Shown: in pieces, positions 27,798-36,581 of the stretch
Layout of the letters: each line of letters begins with the position of its first letter
How positions within the stretch are numbered: the stretch's first letter is position 1
DNA from: Oligoflexia bacterium
Lineage (GTDB): Bacteria > Bdellovibrionota > Bdellovibrionia > JABDDW01
Reading direction: 5' to 3'
Assembly: GCA_020847095.1 (NCBI GenBank)
Contig: JADLCR010000006.1
Location: 1-51,438, forward strand
Length of the DNA stretch: 51,438 bases
Notes under the pieces: generated by a model
Seen by the model: only the letters and a program-made list of their open reading frames with translations
Databases searched by the model: none
Told to the model about the DNA's origin: nothing
Program-made: the position numbers and the translations under genes

Positions 27798-29197
27798 AGT
27801 CAAGAGTCTCACCTTTGCGGGTTCATTGTTTAAATGCAATGGAGCCTGATACTAAAGGTGAGTATGTTTTTTATTTCATGCAAACCACTCGACGACTCAA
27901 GCATAATTGGGCGCTCCAATATGCCATCGAGTGGGCTCATGAGCTCAAAAAACCGCTATTCGTTTATGAAGAGCTGCGCAGCGATTCACTCTGGGCCAGT
28001 GATCGCTTTCACCAATTTGTGTTAGAGGGGGTTTACGAAACTCATCTTGAATTCAAGAAATCAGGAATTACTTCGCTGTTTAAATTAATGGAGAATTCTA
28101 AATCAGGTGATTTGGAGCTCTTTAAGTTAGCAAACAGGGCTTGTGTGATTGTCACTGATCTCTTCCCGCGGCAAGATATTTCAAAACGAAATTCCTTACT
28201 CAAAAGCCGCTGCCAACGGCCAGTCTTTGAGGTGGACTCAAACGGGATCATTCCAATAATGACATTTAGCAAGCAAGAGTTCGCCGCTCGTACCATTCGA
28301 CCAAAGATTGAAAAACTCTTACCTCACTTTCACGACGACTGGAAAGTCTCGGAGTATCGCGGAGGTGCCGTTCAAAGTTTTAAAAACCACACTTGGCTGG
28401 AAAAATTTAATCATCAAGAAATTTCTAAGCTGGCCAGTCGATGCCAGATTGACCATAGTGTTAAACCGCATAAACGGTTTTGCGGCGGCAGGGCCGAGGG
28501 ACTACGAAAACTAGACGAGTTTTGCGCCACGGGTAGGGGCTATGCTGATTTGAGAAATCAACCCCATTTGAAAAAGACGAGCAACCTTTCTCCCTACCTG
28601 CATTTTGGATTTATCAGCAGCCTAGAGGTCATGTTAAAAGTTAGGGCCGCTAAGAAACTCACTATCAGTGATCGCAAATCGTTTCTTGAAGAACTCATCG
28701 TGAGAAGAGAGCTCAGTTATAACTACACATTTTTTAACCCTCACTACGACAAAGTGGCGGGGTTACCCAACTGGGTGCATAACAATTTTAAGCAGCACCG
28801 AAAAGACAAGCGGGTGGTCACCTATACGCTCAAGCAACTTGAGAAGGCCCTGACTCATGACGAATTATGGAATGCGGCTCAAAAAGAAATGGTGATTTCA
28901 GGAAAAATGCACGGTTACTTGCGGATGCTCTGGGGGAAAAAGATCCTCGAGTGGAGCCCAACCGTTGAAGAGGCCCTGCGGAGGATGATTCATCTCAACA
29001 ACAAGTACTGTTACGATGGTCAAAATCCCAATTCGTATGTGGGCATTCAATGGTGCCTTGGTTTGCATGATCGCCCGTGGGCACCTAAGAGACCGATTTT
29101 TGGACTTGTGCGCTATATGTCGAGCGATTCGGCCAAGAAAAAATTCGATTGGAGGGCCTACTTAAGTTTTGTCGAAGAACTGGATAGCAGTATTTGA
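27794..29197 (+). CDS. Class II deoxyribodipyrimidine photolyase
   Basis: The 467-residue protein matches class II CPD photolyases. The N-terminal antenna domain contains YVFYFMQTTRRLKHNWAL. The FAD-binding half contains SNLSPYLHFGFIS, then HDELWNAAQKEMVISGKMHGYLRMLWGKKILEW, and a C-terminal NSYVGIQWCLG and RYMSSDSAKKKFDW. It uses blue light and FAD to split cyclobutane pyrimidine dimers. Class II enzymes occur in eukaryotes, some archaea and a minority of bacteria including myxobacteria. It is coupled to the CinA-like gene and overlaps the convergent queG gene by 40 bases. Confidence 0.92.
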   Translation: MKSRVSPLRVHCLNAMEPDTKGEYVFYFMQTTRRLKHNWALQYAIEWAHELKKPLFVYEELRSDSLWASDRFHQFVLEGVYETHLEFKKSGITSLFKLMENSKSGDLELFKLANRACVIVTDLFPRQDISKRNSLLKSRCQRPVFEVDSNGIIPIMTFSKQEFAARTIRPKIEKLLPHFHDDWKVSEYRGGAVQSFKNHTWLEKFNHQEISKLASRCQIDHSVKPHKRFCGGRAEGLRKLDEFCATGRGYADLRNQPHLKKTSNLSPYLHFGFISSLEVMLKVRAAKKLTISDRKSFLEELIVRRELSYNYTFFNPHYDKVAGLPNWVHNNFKQHRKDKRVVTYTLKQLEKALTHDELWNAAQKEMVISGKMHGYLRMLWGKKILEWSPTVEEALRRMIHLNNKYCYDGQNPNSYVGIQWCLGLHDRPWAPKRPIFGLVRYMSSDSAKKKFDWRAYLSFVEELDSSI

Positions 29198-30102
29198 GCG
29201 GTTCGCTTGAGTTGTTCTGGCTTTGCTCGAGATAAGGAGCTTTGAGCGAATCTATTTTTTAATTTATCAGGCTCATCATCAATAATATCTTGAAGAGAGA
29301 CAATTCCAGATTCTTGAGAAACACCCGGGGGCTGCCTTTTTCGGGCCTTTTGATTCCATGGACAGACATCTTGGCAAATATCACAGCCAAAAAGGTTGTT
29401 GCCTAAATTGCGAGCCACGACTTCTGGCATTTCTTTATTGAGCTCAATGGTCCAAGTGGAAATACAAAGCCGAGCATCAAGACTGTGCGGGGCGATCAAA
29501 GCCCCCGTCGGGCAGGCGTCCAGGCATTTGGTACAAGTTCCGCAATGATCAACGGCGGGTTTGTCCGAAGTAAGCTTTGCATCTGTCAGGATTTCAGCAA
29601 GAAAGCCAAAGCTGCCAAGGTCTTGATTGATGAGACAGGTGTTTTTGCCAATCCACCCAAGGCCTGATTGTTGAGCCACGTCGCGCTCCATCACCGGCTC
29701 AATGTCTACTGAAGTTCTAAATTTGGCGTCTGGTAATAAGAGCTGTAGTTCTGAAACAATCGCATCAAGTTTTTTTCTTAAAAGTTCGTGGTAATCGGTC
29801 CCTCGGGCGTAGCGGGCAATCCAACCTGTGCCATGATGAACAATGTCGCGGCTAAGAGGCTCATTAGTGTCGTAGCGAAAAAAAAGGGAAATCCAACTTT
29901 GCGCATCTTGGAGGAGCTGTTGCGGGTCGCCTTTTTTTTCTCGATGCCTCTCTAAGTACTTGAGCCCCCCGTGTCGGCCCAGAGAGAGCCACTCTTCGTA
30001 CTTTTCAAAGGTCTTGGGCCTTTGGGCAGGGGAGATCCCGACCAAGTCAAAATGTTTAAGACAGGCCTCTTTGACCTCAGTCTCTATAGACATTGGATTC
30101 AT
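29158..30102 (-). CDS. queG: Epoxyqueuosine reductase QueG
   Basis: The protein is about 314 residues. It has the QueG layout: a cobalamin-binding N-terminal half (SVDIEPVMERDVAQQSGLGWIGKN) and two [4Fe-4S] motifs, CGTCTKCLDACP and CDICQDVCPWN. It reduces epoxyqueuosine to queuosine in the tRNA wobble position and needs cobalamin. The HEAT-like C-terminal extension of some QueG proteins is absent. I chose the ATG at 30102, or 30093 three codons later; upstream codons would run into the divergent nucleotidyltransferase gene. No other queuosine gene is in the window. Confidence 0.92.
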   Translation of the reverse strand: MNPMSIETEVKEACLKHFDLVGISPAQRPKTFEKYEEWLSLGRHGGLKYLERHREKKGDPQQLLQDAQSWISLFFRYDTNEPLSRDIVHHGTGWIARYARGTDYHELLRKKLDAIVSELQLLLPDAKFRTSVDIEPVMERDVAQQSGLGWIGKNTCLINQDLGSFGFLAEILTDAKLTSDKPAVDHCGTCTKCLDACPTGALIAPHSLDARLCISTWTIELNKEMPEVVARNLGNNLFGCDICQDVCPWNQKARKRQPPGVSQESGIVSLQDIIDDEPDKLKNRFAQSSLSRAKPEQLKRTAQILLSSSSTKLK

Positions 30103-30126
30103 AGAAACCGTAAAATAACATGAGAT

Positions 30127-31320
30127 ATGGATATTCTCAAAACGCACCCTCAATGGCATGACGTTGTGAAGATTTGTACACGACTAAGGGAGGCTGGCTT
30201 CACAGCATGGCTCGCCGGCGGTTGTGTGCGCGACGGCCTTCTTGGAATCCTACCCCATGATTTTGATATCGCAACCAATGCTAGGCCAAAAAAAATTGAA
30301 AGTTTTTTTAACAAAACCGTCGACGTTGGGAAAGCTTTTGGGGTTATTCGAGTTGTAGAAAAGAGCGGGGATATTGAAGTTGCAATGTTTAGGCGCGAAT
30401 CGGGATACGCCGATGGCCGTCGACCCGATACGGTTGAGCTTGCCACTCCCCAAGAAGACGCTCGGCGCAGGGATTTTACAATAAATGCCATGTTCTATGA
30501 TCTCTTCGAAGGTGAGATTCACGATTATGTGAACGGCATGCAGGATCTTAACGCCAAAGTGATCAGAACGGTGGGCGTTGCAGAAGATCGATTTATGGAA
30601 GACAAGCTCAGGGTTTTGAGAGCCGTTCGCTTTGTGGCACAGCTCGGGTTTAACCTCGATCCCCTTACATGGTCCGCCGTCGGAAAGTTTTCTTCGCTCC
30701 TTAGCCAAATCAGTTGGGAAAGAATTCATGAAGAGTTAAACAAACTTTTTCATGGCAGATGGTCCGATCGGGGGCTTGAACTTATGTTGCAGTCCGGACT
30801 TATGTCCGCTCTCATCCCGGAAGTTGAAGATGCTGAAGTCCTTCCCGCTGCTTTTGGCAAACTCACAGACTCCTCAGCCCGTGAGCTGTGTAGCTGGCTT
30901 CTCCTCTTTGATCGCATTACCAATGCTGAGTCTCACGATAAAGTCTTTAAGCGATTAAAGTTCTCTGGGCAAAAATGTCAAAGCATTCGCAGCGGCATTG
31001 AGATCATGACCACCATGAGAATTTGGGATCGCATTAGTCTTGCTGACCGTAAAAAAGTGGCCGCAGAAGGTGAGGCCGTTGCTGCATTTTTAGCCCTGGG
31101 TGCATTAGGAGAGTTAGATAACGACAAAATCCAAGAGTTCTTGGTTCAAAACAAGAATTTGCCTAAAAGACTTCTAGAAGCTCATGACATCCTGGCTATT
31201 GGAATTCCTCAAGGAAAACAAGTTGGTGAGCTCTTAGACCGAGCCTTTGATGCTCAACTAGAAGGTAAAATAAAAACCCGAGGCGACGCCCTTGAGTGGG
31301 TGAAAAAGCAAAAAGAGTAG
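30127..31320 (+). CDS. cca: CCA tRNA nucleotidyltransferase or poly(A) polymerase
   Basis: The 397-residue protein is a class II nucleotidyltransferase. WLAGGCVRDGLLG and HDFDIATNA near residues 23-46 hold the GG and catalytic Asp pair. RRDFTINAMFYD near residue 115 and EDKLRVLRAVRFVAQLGF near residue 157 are the next family blocks. The family includes CCA-adding enzymes and bacterial poly(A) polymerases, which cannot be separated reliably by eye. About 24 bases separate its ATG from that of the divergent queG; both act on tRNA. Confidence 0.88.
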   Translation: MDILKTHPQWHDVVKICTRLREAGFTAWLAGGCVRDGLLGILPHDFDIATNARPKKIESFFNKTVDVGKAFGVIRVVEKSGDIEVAMFRRESGYADGRRPDTVELATPQEDARRRDFTINAMFYDLFEGEIHDYVNGMQDLNAKVIRTVGVAEDRFMEDKLRVLRAVRFVAQLGFNLDPLTWSAVGKFSSLLSQISWERIHEELNKLFHGRWSDRGLELMLQSGLMSALIPEVEDAEVLPAAFGKLTDSSARELCSWLLLFDRITNAESHDKVFKRLKFSGQKCQSIRSGIEIMTTMRIWDRISLADRKKVAAEGEAVAAFLALGALGELDNDKIQEFLVQNKNLPKRLLEAHDILAIGIPQGKQVGELLDRAFDAQLEGKIKTRGDALEWVKKQKE

Positions 31321-31382
31321 ACACCCCTGAGTAAAGTTTGCTCTTGCGAAGTGATCCTCTGAAATGAGACATACTCGCCTGC

Positions 31383-31832
31383 ATGAAATCACTTTCACTC
31401 TTTCTTTTGGGACTTGTTCTGACTGCGGGATGCTTTAACTCGCCCGTTCCAAGCGGCCTCAATTCTTCCCCACAGTTTCCACCGTCTGAGAATAATCAAG
31501 TGGCCCTGACACAAACAGCAGCGGCAGATATCGCTTGCGGCATTCATATCGAATGGCCCAAACATGAGCTTGTTGGTGTCGATATTAAGGCGGAGATTGC
31601 AGATAAGAAGGTCACGGTCTTACTTGATGTTTCCAATAAGCTAGGACAAGAGGTGATCGTACGAATCGCAAAGCCTGCAGCCCTCAGTTATTTATCTTTT
31701 GAATCTTCAGCTCCTGATCGGCTTGCCTTTGAGTCATTAGATGCTTCACAAGAAGTTGGTCTTCATGTGAGCGCATTGAGCGAAGGTCGAGCCGCCTTGA
31801 ATCTAGAAACAAAAGACCTCTGTCCAGAATAA
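31383..31832 (+). CDS. Lipoprotein of unknown function
   Basis: The 149-residue protein begins with a lipoprotein signal ending LTAGC (Cys17). The remaining part is predicted mostly beta strand and ends with CPE; two further cysteines could form a disulfide. No family is recognised. It is the first of five genes for exported proteins on the plus strand (31383-35975) leading up to the convergent Glt/Agl locus. Confidence 0.72.
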   Translation: MKSLSLFLLGLVLTAGCFNSPVPSGLNSSPQFPPSENNQVALTQTAAADIACGIHIEWPKHELVGVDIKAEIADKKVTVLLDVSNKLGQEVIVRIAKPAALSYLSFESSAPDRLAFESLDASQEVGLHVSALSEGRAALNLETKDLCPE

Positions 31833-32019
31833 GCCTAAACTGATCATCCTTTTTGAATGACTAAGTTCTGCACAAAAATGAGTGAATCTTGACCTTTATC
31901 CAAAGGCCATAACTTACTGAAAATCCATAGGATCTATGATCTCGCCTCAAAAGCATAACGGCATTGGCTTTGCTTTTTAAATAACTGGGATAAGAGTCTA
32001 GTCACTCTTGGGGTCAGTT

Positions 32020-33639
32020 ATGAAACTAATTTTGAGTCTCGCCATTCTCTTTAGCTTTCTTGGTTGCAGCGACGTAAAGCTTCAAAAGCGCCAAGAAGAA
32101 CTAGCGAATGTTCAAAGTGAGGGCACGTTTTGCACTCAATCGCCTTCCGTAACCACCGGAAAAACGAAATTCATGTTCGTTATTGATAAGTCGGGAAGTA
32201 ACGGAAGTACGGATCCAAATAATCTCAAGCGAGCTAAAAATCTTGAGAAGTTTTTTAACGGTCCTGATACTGCTCCTCGAAAACTCAATTCGGGAATTGA
32301 GTGGGGCTTTATCGAATTCTCAGGAGACACGGCAACAGCGTATATCAATGAAGGCGGAGATGGTCGAAAACCTATCTTTGTCGGCGTTCCTGATAATGAG
32401 GCCGCTATGAGCCAGGCATTGCAGAAGCTTCGAGGTCCTGACGGTGGCTCAACTCCTTACAAGGCTGCTCTCGCGCTAACAAAAAAAGCAATCCAAGATG
32501 ACGTGACAAAGCACCCAGGTGAAGCTTCAAGTTATGTTATCTTTTTTATGTCAGATGGAATGCCCACCGACTATGGCTTTGAAGGTCCCGCGGGCCCTGA
32601 AGCTTTTAGAGATGTTGATGAGCTTGTTAATATGCTCCCAGGGCAGATTACTTTTAGTACGGCCTACTACGGTCCCTTTGATCCCGAAGCGGCCGAAGGA
32701 CTTCGGATCATGGCAGAGCATGGTCACGGAAAATTTGTCGATACCAATCAAACCGATGACTTCACGATTGATGACTTATTGGTAGGAGGACCTAGGGCAG
32801 ATACGTATATCGTTGGAAAGCTCCTGGTGTTTAATATCAACTCAGCCATTTGTTTAGATAACTCGATCGGAACTGACAGCGATGGCGATGGACTTTGCGA
32901 TCTTGATGAAGAGCGCGTCACTGGAACAGATCCTAGAAAAAGATTTTCATTTAGCACAGGGTATAGCGATTACTTTCACTACATGGCGTTGCTCGCAAAA
33001 ACCGTGTTGCCTGTTTGTACCGATCGCAGCGACGAGGACTTTGATTTACTGACGGCTTGCGAAGAGTCTCTCATGTACAACAGTCGACCCTCAGGAACGA
33101 CGAAAAACAAGGCTGATCCAAAGAACCCAGATACGGATTTCGACGGCTTTATTGATGGCATCGAGTATTTCTTTTTGCACAACAAATCAGCGGCCCTTGA
33201 TAATTTGAATATCTTTAAGAGTTTTGACGGAGAATCCATCAATGCCGGTGAGCAAATTCATCAGCATCGAAATCCCCTGTATAACGATTCGCGACTCCCA
33301 ATCAGTGACCTCTACGATACCCGTGCTGACTTTGTCGGTTACAATGCTGTCGGCCAGAGCTGCTATCGGTTTAGGCAAGATTTCCTTAAAACATATCCAA
33401 CCAAAGCTGTGTCGCCAGAAAATAGTTTGGGATTTCATACGGCTCATAAAGATTATGAGAACGTCGTGCTTTTTTATTTCATTCAGGTGTTGGAGCGCGA
33501 TCCTGCAGGCCCGGGAATTTACGTGTTTAGTCATCAAAAGGTTACAGGGAATCCGTCAACAGCCAGGTCTTTAGGCCGGCAAAGCGGGCTGCAGATCAAT
33601 CAGGGGATCTTTACGAGTTATATAGTTCCCCAGCAGTAG
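32020..33639 (+). CDS. VWA-domain lipoprotein with calcium-type repeats
   Basis: The 539-residue protein has a lipobox (SFLGC) near residue 15. A von Willebrand A domain follows, with MIDAS-like start FVIDKSGS near residue 50 and the typical VIFFMSDGMPTD strand. Two Asp-rich stretches, DSDGDGLCDLDEERVTGTDP near residue 285 and DPKNPDTDFDGFIDGIEYF near residue 365, look like thrombospondin type 3 calcium repeats. The MIDAS pattern is DxSGS, so metal binding is likely. I chose the ATG at 32020, with GGGG 6 bases upstream. Adhesion or protein binding at the cell surface is inferred. Confidence 0.82.
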   Translation: MKLILSLAILFSFLGCSDVKLQKRQEELANVQSEGTFCTQSPSVTTGKTKFMFVIDKSGSNGSTDPNNLKRAKNLEKFFNGPDTAPRKLNSGIEWGFIEFSGDTATAYINEGGDGRKPIFVGVPDNEAAMSQALQKLRGPDGGSTPYKAALALTKKAIQDDVTKHPGEASSYVIFFMSDGMPTDYGFEGPAGPEAFRDVDELVNMLPGQITFSTAYYGPFDPEAAEGLRIMAEHGHGKFVDTNQTDDFTIDDLLVGGPRADTYIVGKLLVFNINSAICLDNSIGTDSDGDGLCDLDEERVTGTDPRKRFSFSTGYSDYFHYMALLAKTVLPVCTDRSDEDFDLLTACEESLMYNSRPSGTTKNKADPKNPDTDFDGFIDGIEYFFLHNKSAALDNLNIFKSFDGESINAGEQIHQHRNPLYNDSRLPISDLYDTRADFVGYNAVGQSCYRFRQDFLKTYPTKAVSPENSLGFHTAHKDYENVVLFYFIQVLERDPAGPGIYVFSHQKVTGNPSTARSLGRQSGLQINQGIFTSYIVPQQ

Positions 33640-33657
33640 GACCGATAAAGAGAATAT

Positions 33658-33909
33658 ATGAAACGCGAAATCATTTTGGGAATTTCAATACTTCTAATGT
33701 TATTGGCTAGCCCCACAACATGGGCCCAAAAATCAAAAATCGATCTAGATGACATGATGATCAAAGGGGAGCTTCATAACGACGACCGGTTGATGATCTT
33801 ATCTCGCCAAAAAAACGAACTTAAAAACTATGTTAAGTTTAGGACAAACTTCCGAACCGAAATGCTCGAAGAACTCCCTTACCCTAAGCCTAAAACCAAG
33901 TTGGATTAG
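33658..33909 (+). CDS. Small exported protein, unknown function
   Basis: The 83-residue protein has a signal peptide ending TTWAQ. The mature part, about 60 residues, has IDLDDMMIKGEL followed by a charged segment SRQKNELKNYVKFRTNFR. It starts 18 bases after the VWA lipoprotein gene. I have a weak impression that similar short exported proteins accompany TolQ/ExbD-driven envelope systems in related bacteria, but cannot confirm it. Confidence 0.65.
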   Translation: MKREIILGISILLMLLASPTTWAQKSKIDLDDMMIKGELHNDDRLMILSRQKNELKNYVKFRTNFRTEMLEELPYPKPKTKLD

Positions 33910-34006
33910 TTTAATTCACTTCCTGCAAAACTTACTCGATCGCTAACTAGCGCTAGCGTTTTCACGGCTCCTTGGTGGTACAGCGATTGCTCTAAGGCTT
34001 CGTCAT

Positions 34007-34621
34007 ATGAAGAAATTTTCTTTGATTTTGGTGTTTTCGATCCTTTCAATAACGGCTCAAGCTCAGGTTCAACCTGCAGTTTCTGAAGATCCAAGCAGCG
34101 TCATAGCAATGGAAGTAAACCCATCATTTCTATCGGAATTTGCCAATGGAGCAATCGGAGCAGGTATTGAAGCTGTCAAAGAGGGTGTTAATTTCTTTGC
34201 GCTTGATCTTCCGGTGCTTGGGGCTTTTTCTGTTGAACTTGGTGTCATAAAAGTGGCTCAAAAATCAGGGAAACTTTCTTCAGAAGAGGCTTCGGGAATG
34301 ATGACTGAGATTCAGAAGCACCAATCGGAGTTTGAAGCAGAGTCGGCATTAGTTCAAAGTATGATTGATCAGGGAATTCTTAAAACGGTTGCACAAATTC
34401 CCGGGCACTTGTTTCAAGCGACCGTGATGAATATGGGCCGATGCTTTGAGAAAAACGGCCGGGCCTGTGGGGCAGGGGTTGCTAATTCTCTGCTCATCTT
34501 TTTGCCAGCTAAAGTCGTAAGAGGTAAGGTTAAAGCCTTCAATTCCGCACGAAAAGCCGCCAAAGCAGCTGAAGCAGCTCGCCGCACCGGGCGTCCGTTA
34601 AATTTAATCGAAGTTCCGTGA
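34007..34621 (+). CDS. Exported protein of unknown function
   Basis: The 204-residue protein has a cleavable signal peptide (ending ITAQAQ). Two Gly/Ala-rich hydrophobic segments (about residues 45-60 and 70-85) and a Lys/Ala-rich C-terminal helix (KAFNSARKAAKAAEAARRTG) follow. Two cysteines may form a disulfide. No family is recognised. It lies between the small exported protein and the second VWA lipoprotein. Confidence 0.65.
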   Translation: MKKFSLILVFSILSITAQAQVQPAVSEDPSSVIAMEVNPSFLSEFANGAIGAGIEAVKEGVNFFALDLPVLGAFSVELGVIKVAQKSGKLSSEEASGMMTEIQKHQSEFEAESALVQSMIDQGILKTVAQIPGHLFQATVMNMGRCFEKNGRACGAGVANSLLIFLPAKVVRGKVKAFNSARKAAKAAEAARRTGRPLNLIEVP

Positions 34622-34791
34622 TTTCAATTAGCGGCCTCAGGCTGTTCGTAAACTGACAGAGTTAACCCATTGAATTTCAAATAGTTTTTGTTAGATCGTT
34701 TTTAACGTTCAACTCCCGTTATCACTAAGCAGGTCTTTTAGACACTTCTCCTCGCATATATTGATCGCCGCGGATTCAAAACAGGCACGGG

Positions 34792-34818
34792 CTTCGCTTT
34801 TGCGAAGGGCTTGAGGAG
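34792..34818 (+). promoter_or_regulatory. Leader hairpin next to a ribosome binding site
   Basis: A 6-base stem CTTCGC/GCGAAG with a TTTT loop (34792-34807) ends 5 bases before the GAGGAG ribosome site (34813-34818), which is 8 bases from the ATG at 34827. It has no T-run after it, so it is not an obvious terminator. It may modulate translation of the VWA lipoprotein or be chance. Confidence 0.3.
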
Positions 34819-34826
34819 AACTGTTC

Positions 34827-35975
34827 ATGAAGGCACGATATTGGTTTTTTGTACTTACCGCAGGAGTTTTGATTCCGCTCTTACAGAACTGCGGACCCGT
34901 TCAGTTTGCCAACAAACAAAACGCCGGGATCAAATGCCCTGTGAATCAGCCTTGTATTGGACCGAGCGGTGAAAATACCGTTGAGCAACAGTTTAGTTTT
35001 AATGGTTCCAATAAGATCGATGTCTTGTTTATCGATGACAATTCCTCTTCCATGCGCCAGGAGCAAGAAAACTTAGGAACTCGATTTCAGAATTTTATTA
35101 GTCGACTCGCCGGAACCGATTGGCGCATTGGCGTTGTCAGCACTGACGTTTGTCCAGATTCTTCTGGGTTTAAGTGCACACCTTGGCTTGGTGGACTTGG
35201 TCAGTTCATGGGTCCCCTTGGCTCTAATCCTCGTTATGGGGGTGACCAGTACATCATCGGCCCTCAAACCCCTAACCCTGATACAAAGTTCTATCAAACG
35301 ATTCAAAGAGAGCTTGAGCAGGGAGCTCGAGATGAGCGGGGAATTAAAGCGATCAGCATGGCCATTGATCGTCGCGGTTCGGTCAGTCAGTTCTTTCGAT
35401 CCGATGCCCAACTTGCCGTCGTGATCTTATCTGATGAAGACGAACGTTCCCTTGGCGGTTATGAGAGAAACAGTAATGGTACTCGCGCCCAACCCTGTGC
35501 AACACCCAATGGGACTACGCAATGTGCACCGTTAGAAACCGAGGATCAACCAACCCATATTATTGGTAAAGCGACCGACCCTGGAACTTGGGGTTCGGCT
35601 AAGTCGTTCGTCGTTCATTCACTGATTATTCGCCCAGGAGACAACACTTGTCTTAATCAACAGATTTCCCAAGGCGGTGGAGCGTATGGCTACATCTATA
35701 AAGATGTGAGCGATCAAACTGGAGGCATTACCGGCTCGATTTGCGATTACGGTGATGGAGTATTCACCCAGACGTTACAAAACATCGGAGATGCCGTTAG
35801 AAATCAACCGAGCAATATTCTCACATTAGCCCATGTTCCCAAGGCGGCACCGACAGTTCGGTTTGAACCCGCTGGTCATGCCGTAAATTACACATGGACT
35901 CCGGGATCTAACCAAGTCGTTCTGGCCAGTGTCCCACCGACGCCAACGGTAGTTTCAGTCACTTATACTTATTGA
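34827..35975 (+). CDS. VWA-like lipoprotein
   Basis: The 382-residue protein has a lipobox LLQNC near residue 22. A von Willebrand A-like domain begins KIDVLFIDDNSSSM near residue 70, a MIDAS motif of the DxSxS class. Later strands such as LAVVILSDEDERS support the fold. The C-terminal about 60 residues look beta-rich. A GAGGAG ribosome site lies 8 bases before the ATG. The stop directly abuts the stop of the convergent ExbD gene, with no base between them. Confidence 0.82.
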   Translation: MKARYWFFVLTAGVLIPLLQNCGPVQFANKQNAGIKCPVNQPCIGPSGENTVEQQFSFNGSNKIDVLFIDDNSSSMRQEQENLGTRFQNFISRLAGTDWRIGVVSTDVCPDSSGFKCTPWLGGLGQFMGPLGSNPRYGGDQYIIGPQTPNPDTKFYQTIQRELEQGARDERGIKAISMAIDRRGSVSQFFRSDAQLAVVILSDEDERSLGGYERNSNGTRAQPCATPNGTTQCAPLETEDQPTHIIGKATDPGTWGSAKSFVVHSLIIRPGDNTCLNQQISQGGGAYGYIYKDVSDQTGGITGSICDYGDGVFTQTLQNIGDAVRNQPSNILTLAHVPKAAPTVRFEPAGHAVNYTWTPGSNQVVLASVPPTPTVVSVTYTY

Positions 35976-36569
35976 TTACTCTTCAGTTGGAGCGGGAGGC
36001 TGCGGTTCGCCTCCACCGGTACCGTTTACGGCGAAGTTGATATTCGTCCAACCTTCACTTATGCAAGTTTGCATGACGCGCTTGATGTAAACGAGCGGTG
36101 TTTTTTCGTCGGCTTGAATGTTGATCTTTCCTTTAAATGGCTGATTGGGATGAATAGTTTCTTCGATAATTCGAACCTGCTTTAGGGCGGCGGCAAGTCG
36201 AGGCAGATTTTGATCGTTCTCTGTAATCGTCATTGGATTTTCCCCAACTTTTTCAGCTTCGAAAATAACTGAAGTGCCCACGATACTGATCAAAGGGGCG
36301 CTCTCAAGTGCTTTGCCATGAGAAGCGTCAGGGAGTTTGAGGTCTTTTTGAATAAAAAATACTTCGCCCGTTGCGGAGAAGTTCATGAGCAAGAATATAA
36401 TCAAGATCGTGAACATGTCGATCATACTGACTAAAGGTAAATCGGCAATGACACTTTTCTTATGCTCACCTTTGACATGACCACGGGTCTTCTTGAGATC
36501 GTACTTTGGACGAATATGATACCCGGGCTTAACAACTCCAAAATGTTTAGTGCCGGTTGCGCCGCCCAT
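35976..36569 (-). CDS. ExbD/TolR-family motor protein (AglQ/AglS-like)
   Basis: The 197-residue protein has one membrane helix (about residues 46-66) with a conserved Asp (Asp51 in SMIDMFTILIIFLL), as in proton-driven ExbD/TolR/MotB motors. A periplasmic domain follows. The charged cytoplasmic N-terminus of about 40 residues is longer than usual. It lies 12 bases after the first ExbD-like gene. In Myxococcus, AglQ and AglS are two such proteins that pair with AglR in the gliding motor; which of the two this is cannot be said. Confidence 0.9.
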   Translation of the reverse strand: MGGATGTKHFGVVKPGYHIRPKYDLKKTRGHVKGEHKKSVIADLPLVSMIDMFTILIIFLLMNFSATGEVFFIQKDLKLPDASHGKALESAPLISIVGTSVIFEAEKVGENPMTITENDQNLPRLAAALKQVRIIEETIHPNQPFKGKINIQADEKTPLVYIKRVMQTCISEGWTNINFAVNGTGGGEPQPPAPTEE

Positions 36570-36581
36570 TGATTGCTCCGA

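Noticed and set aside
31833-32019. Possible promoter upstream of the first VWA lipoprotein
   Set aside because: TTGACC and TTGGCT boxes are present but none has a -10 element at 16-18 bases.
33945-33965. Overlapping small palindromes around CTAGCGCTAG
   Set aside because: Short, with competing pairings and no relation to a start or stop signal.
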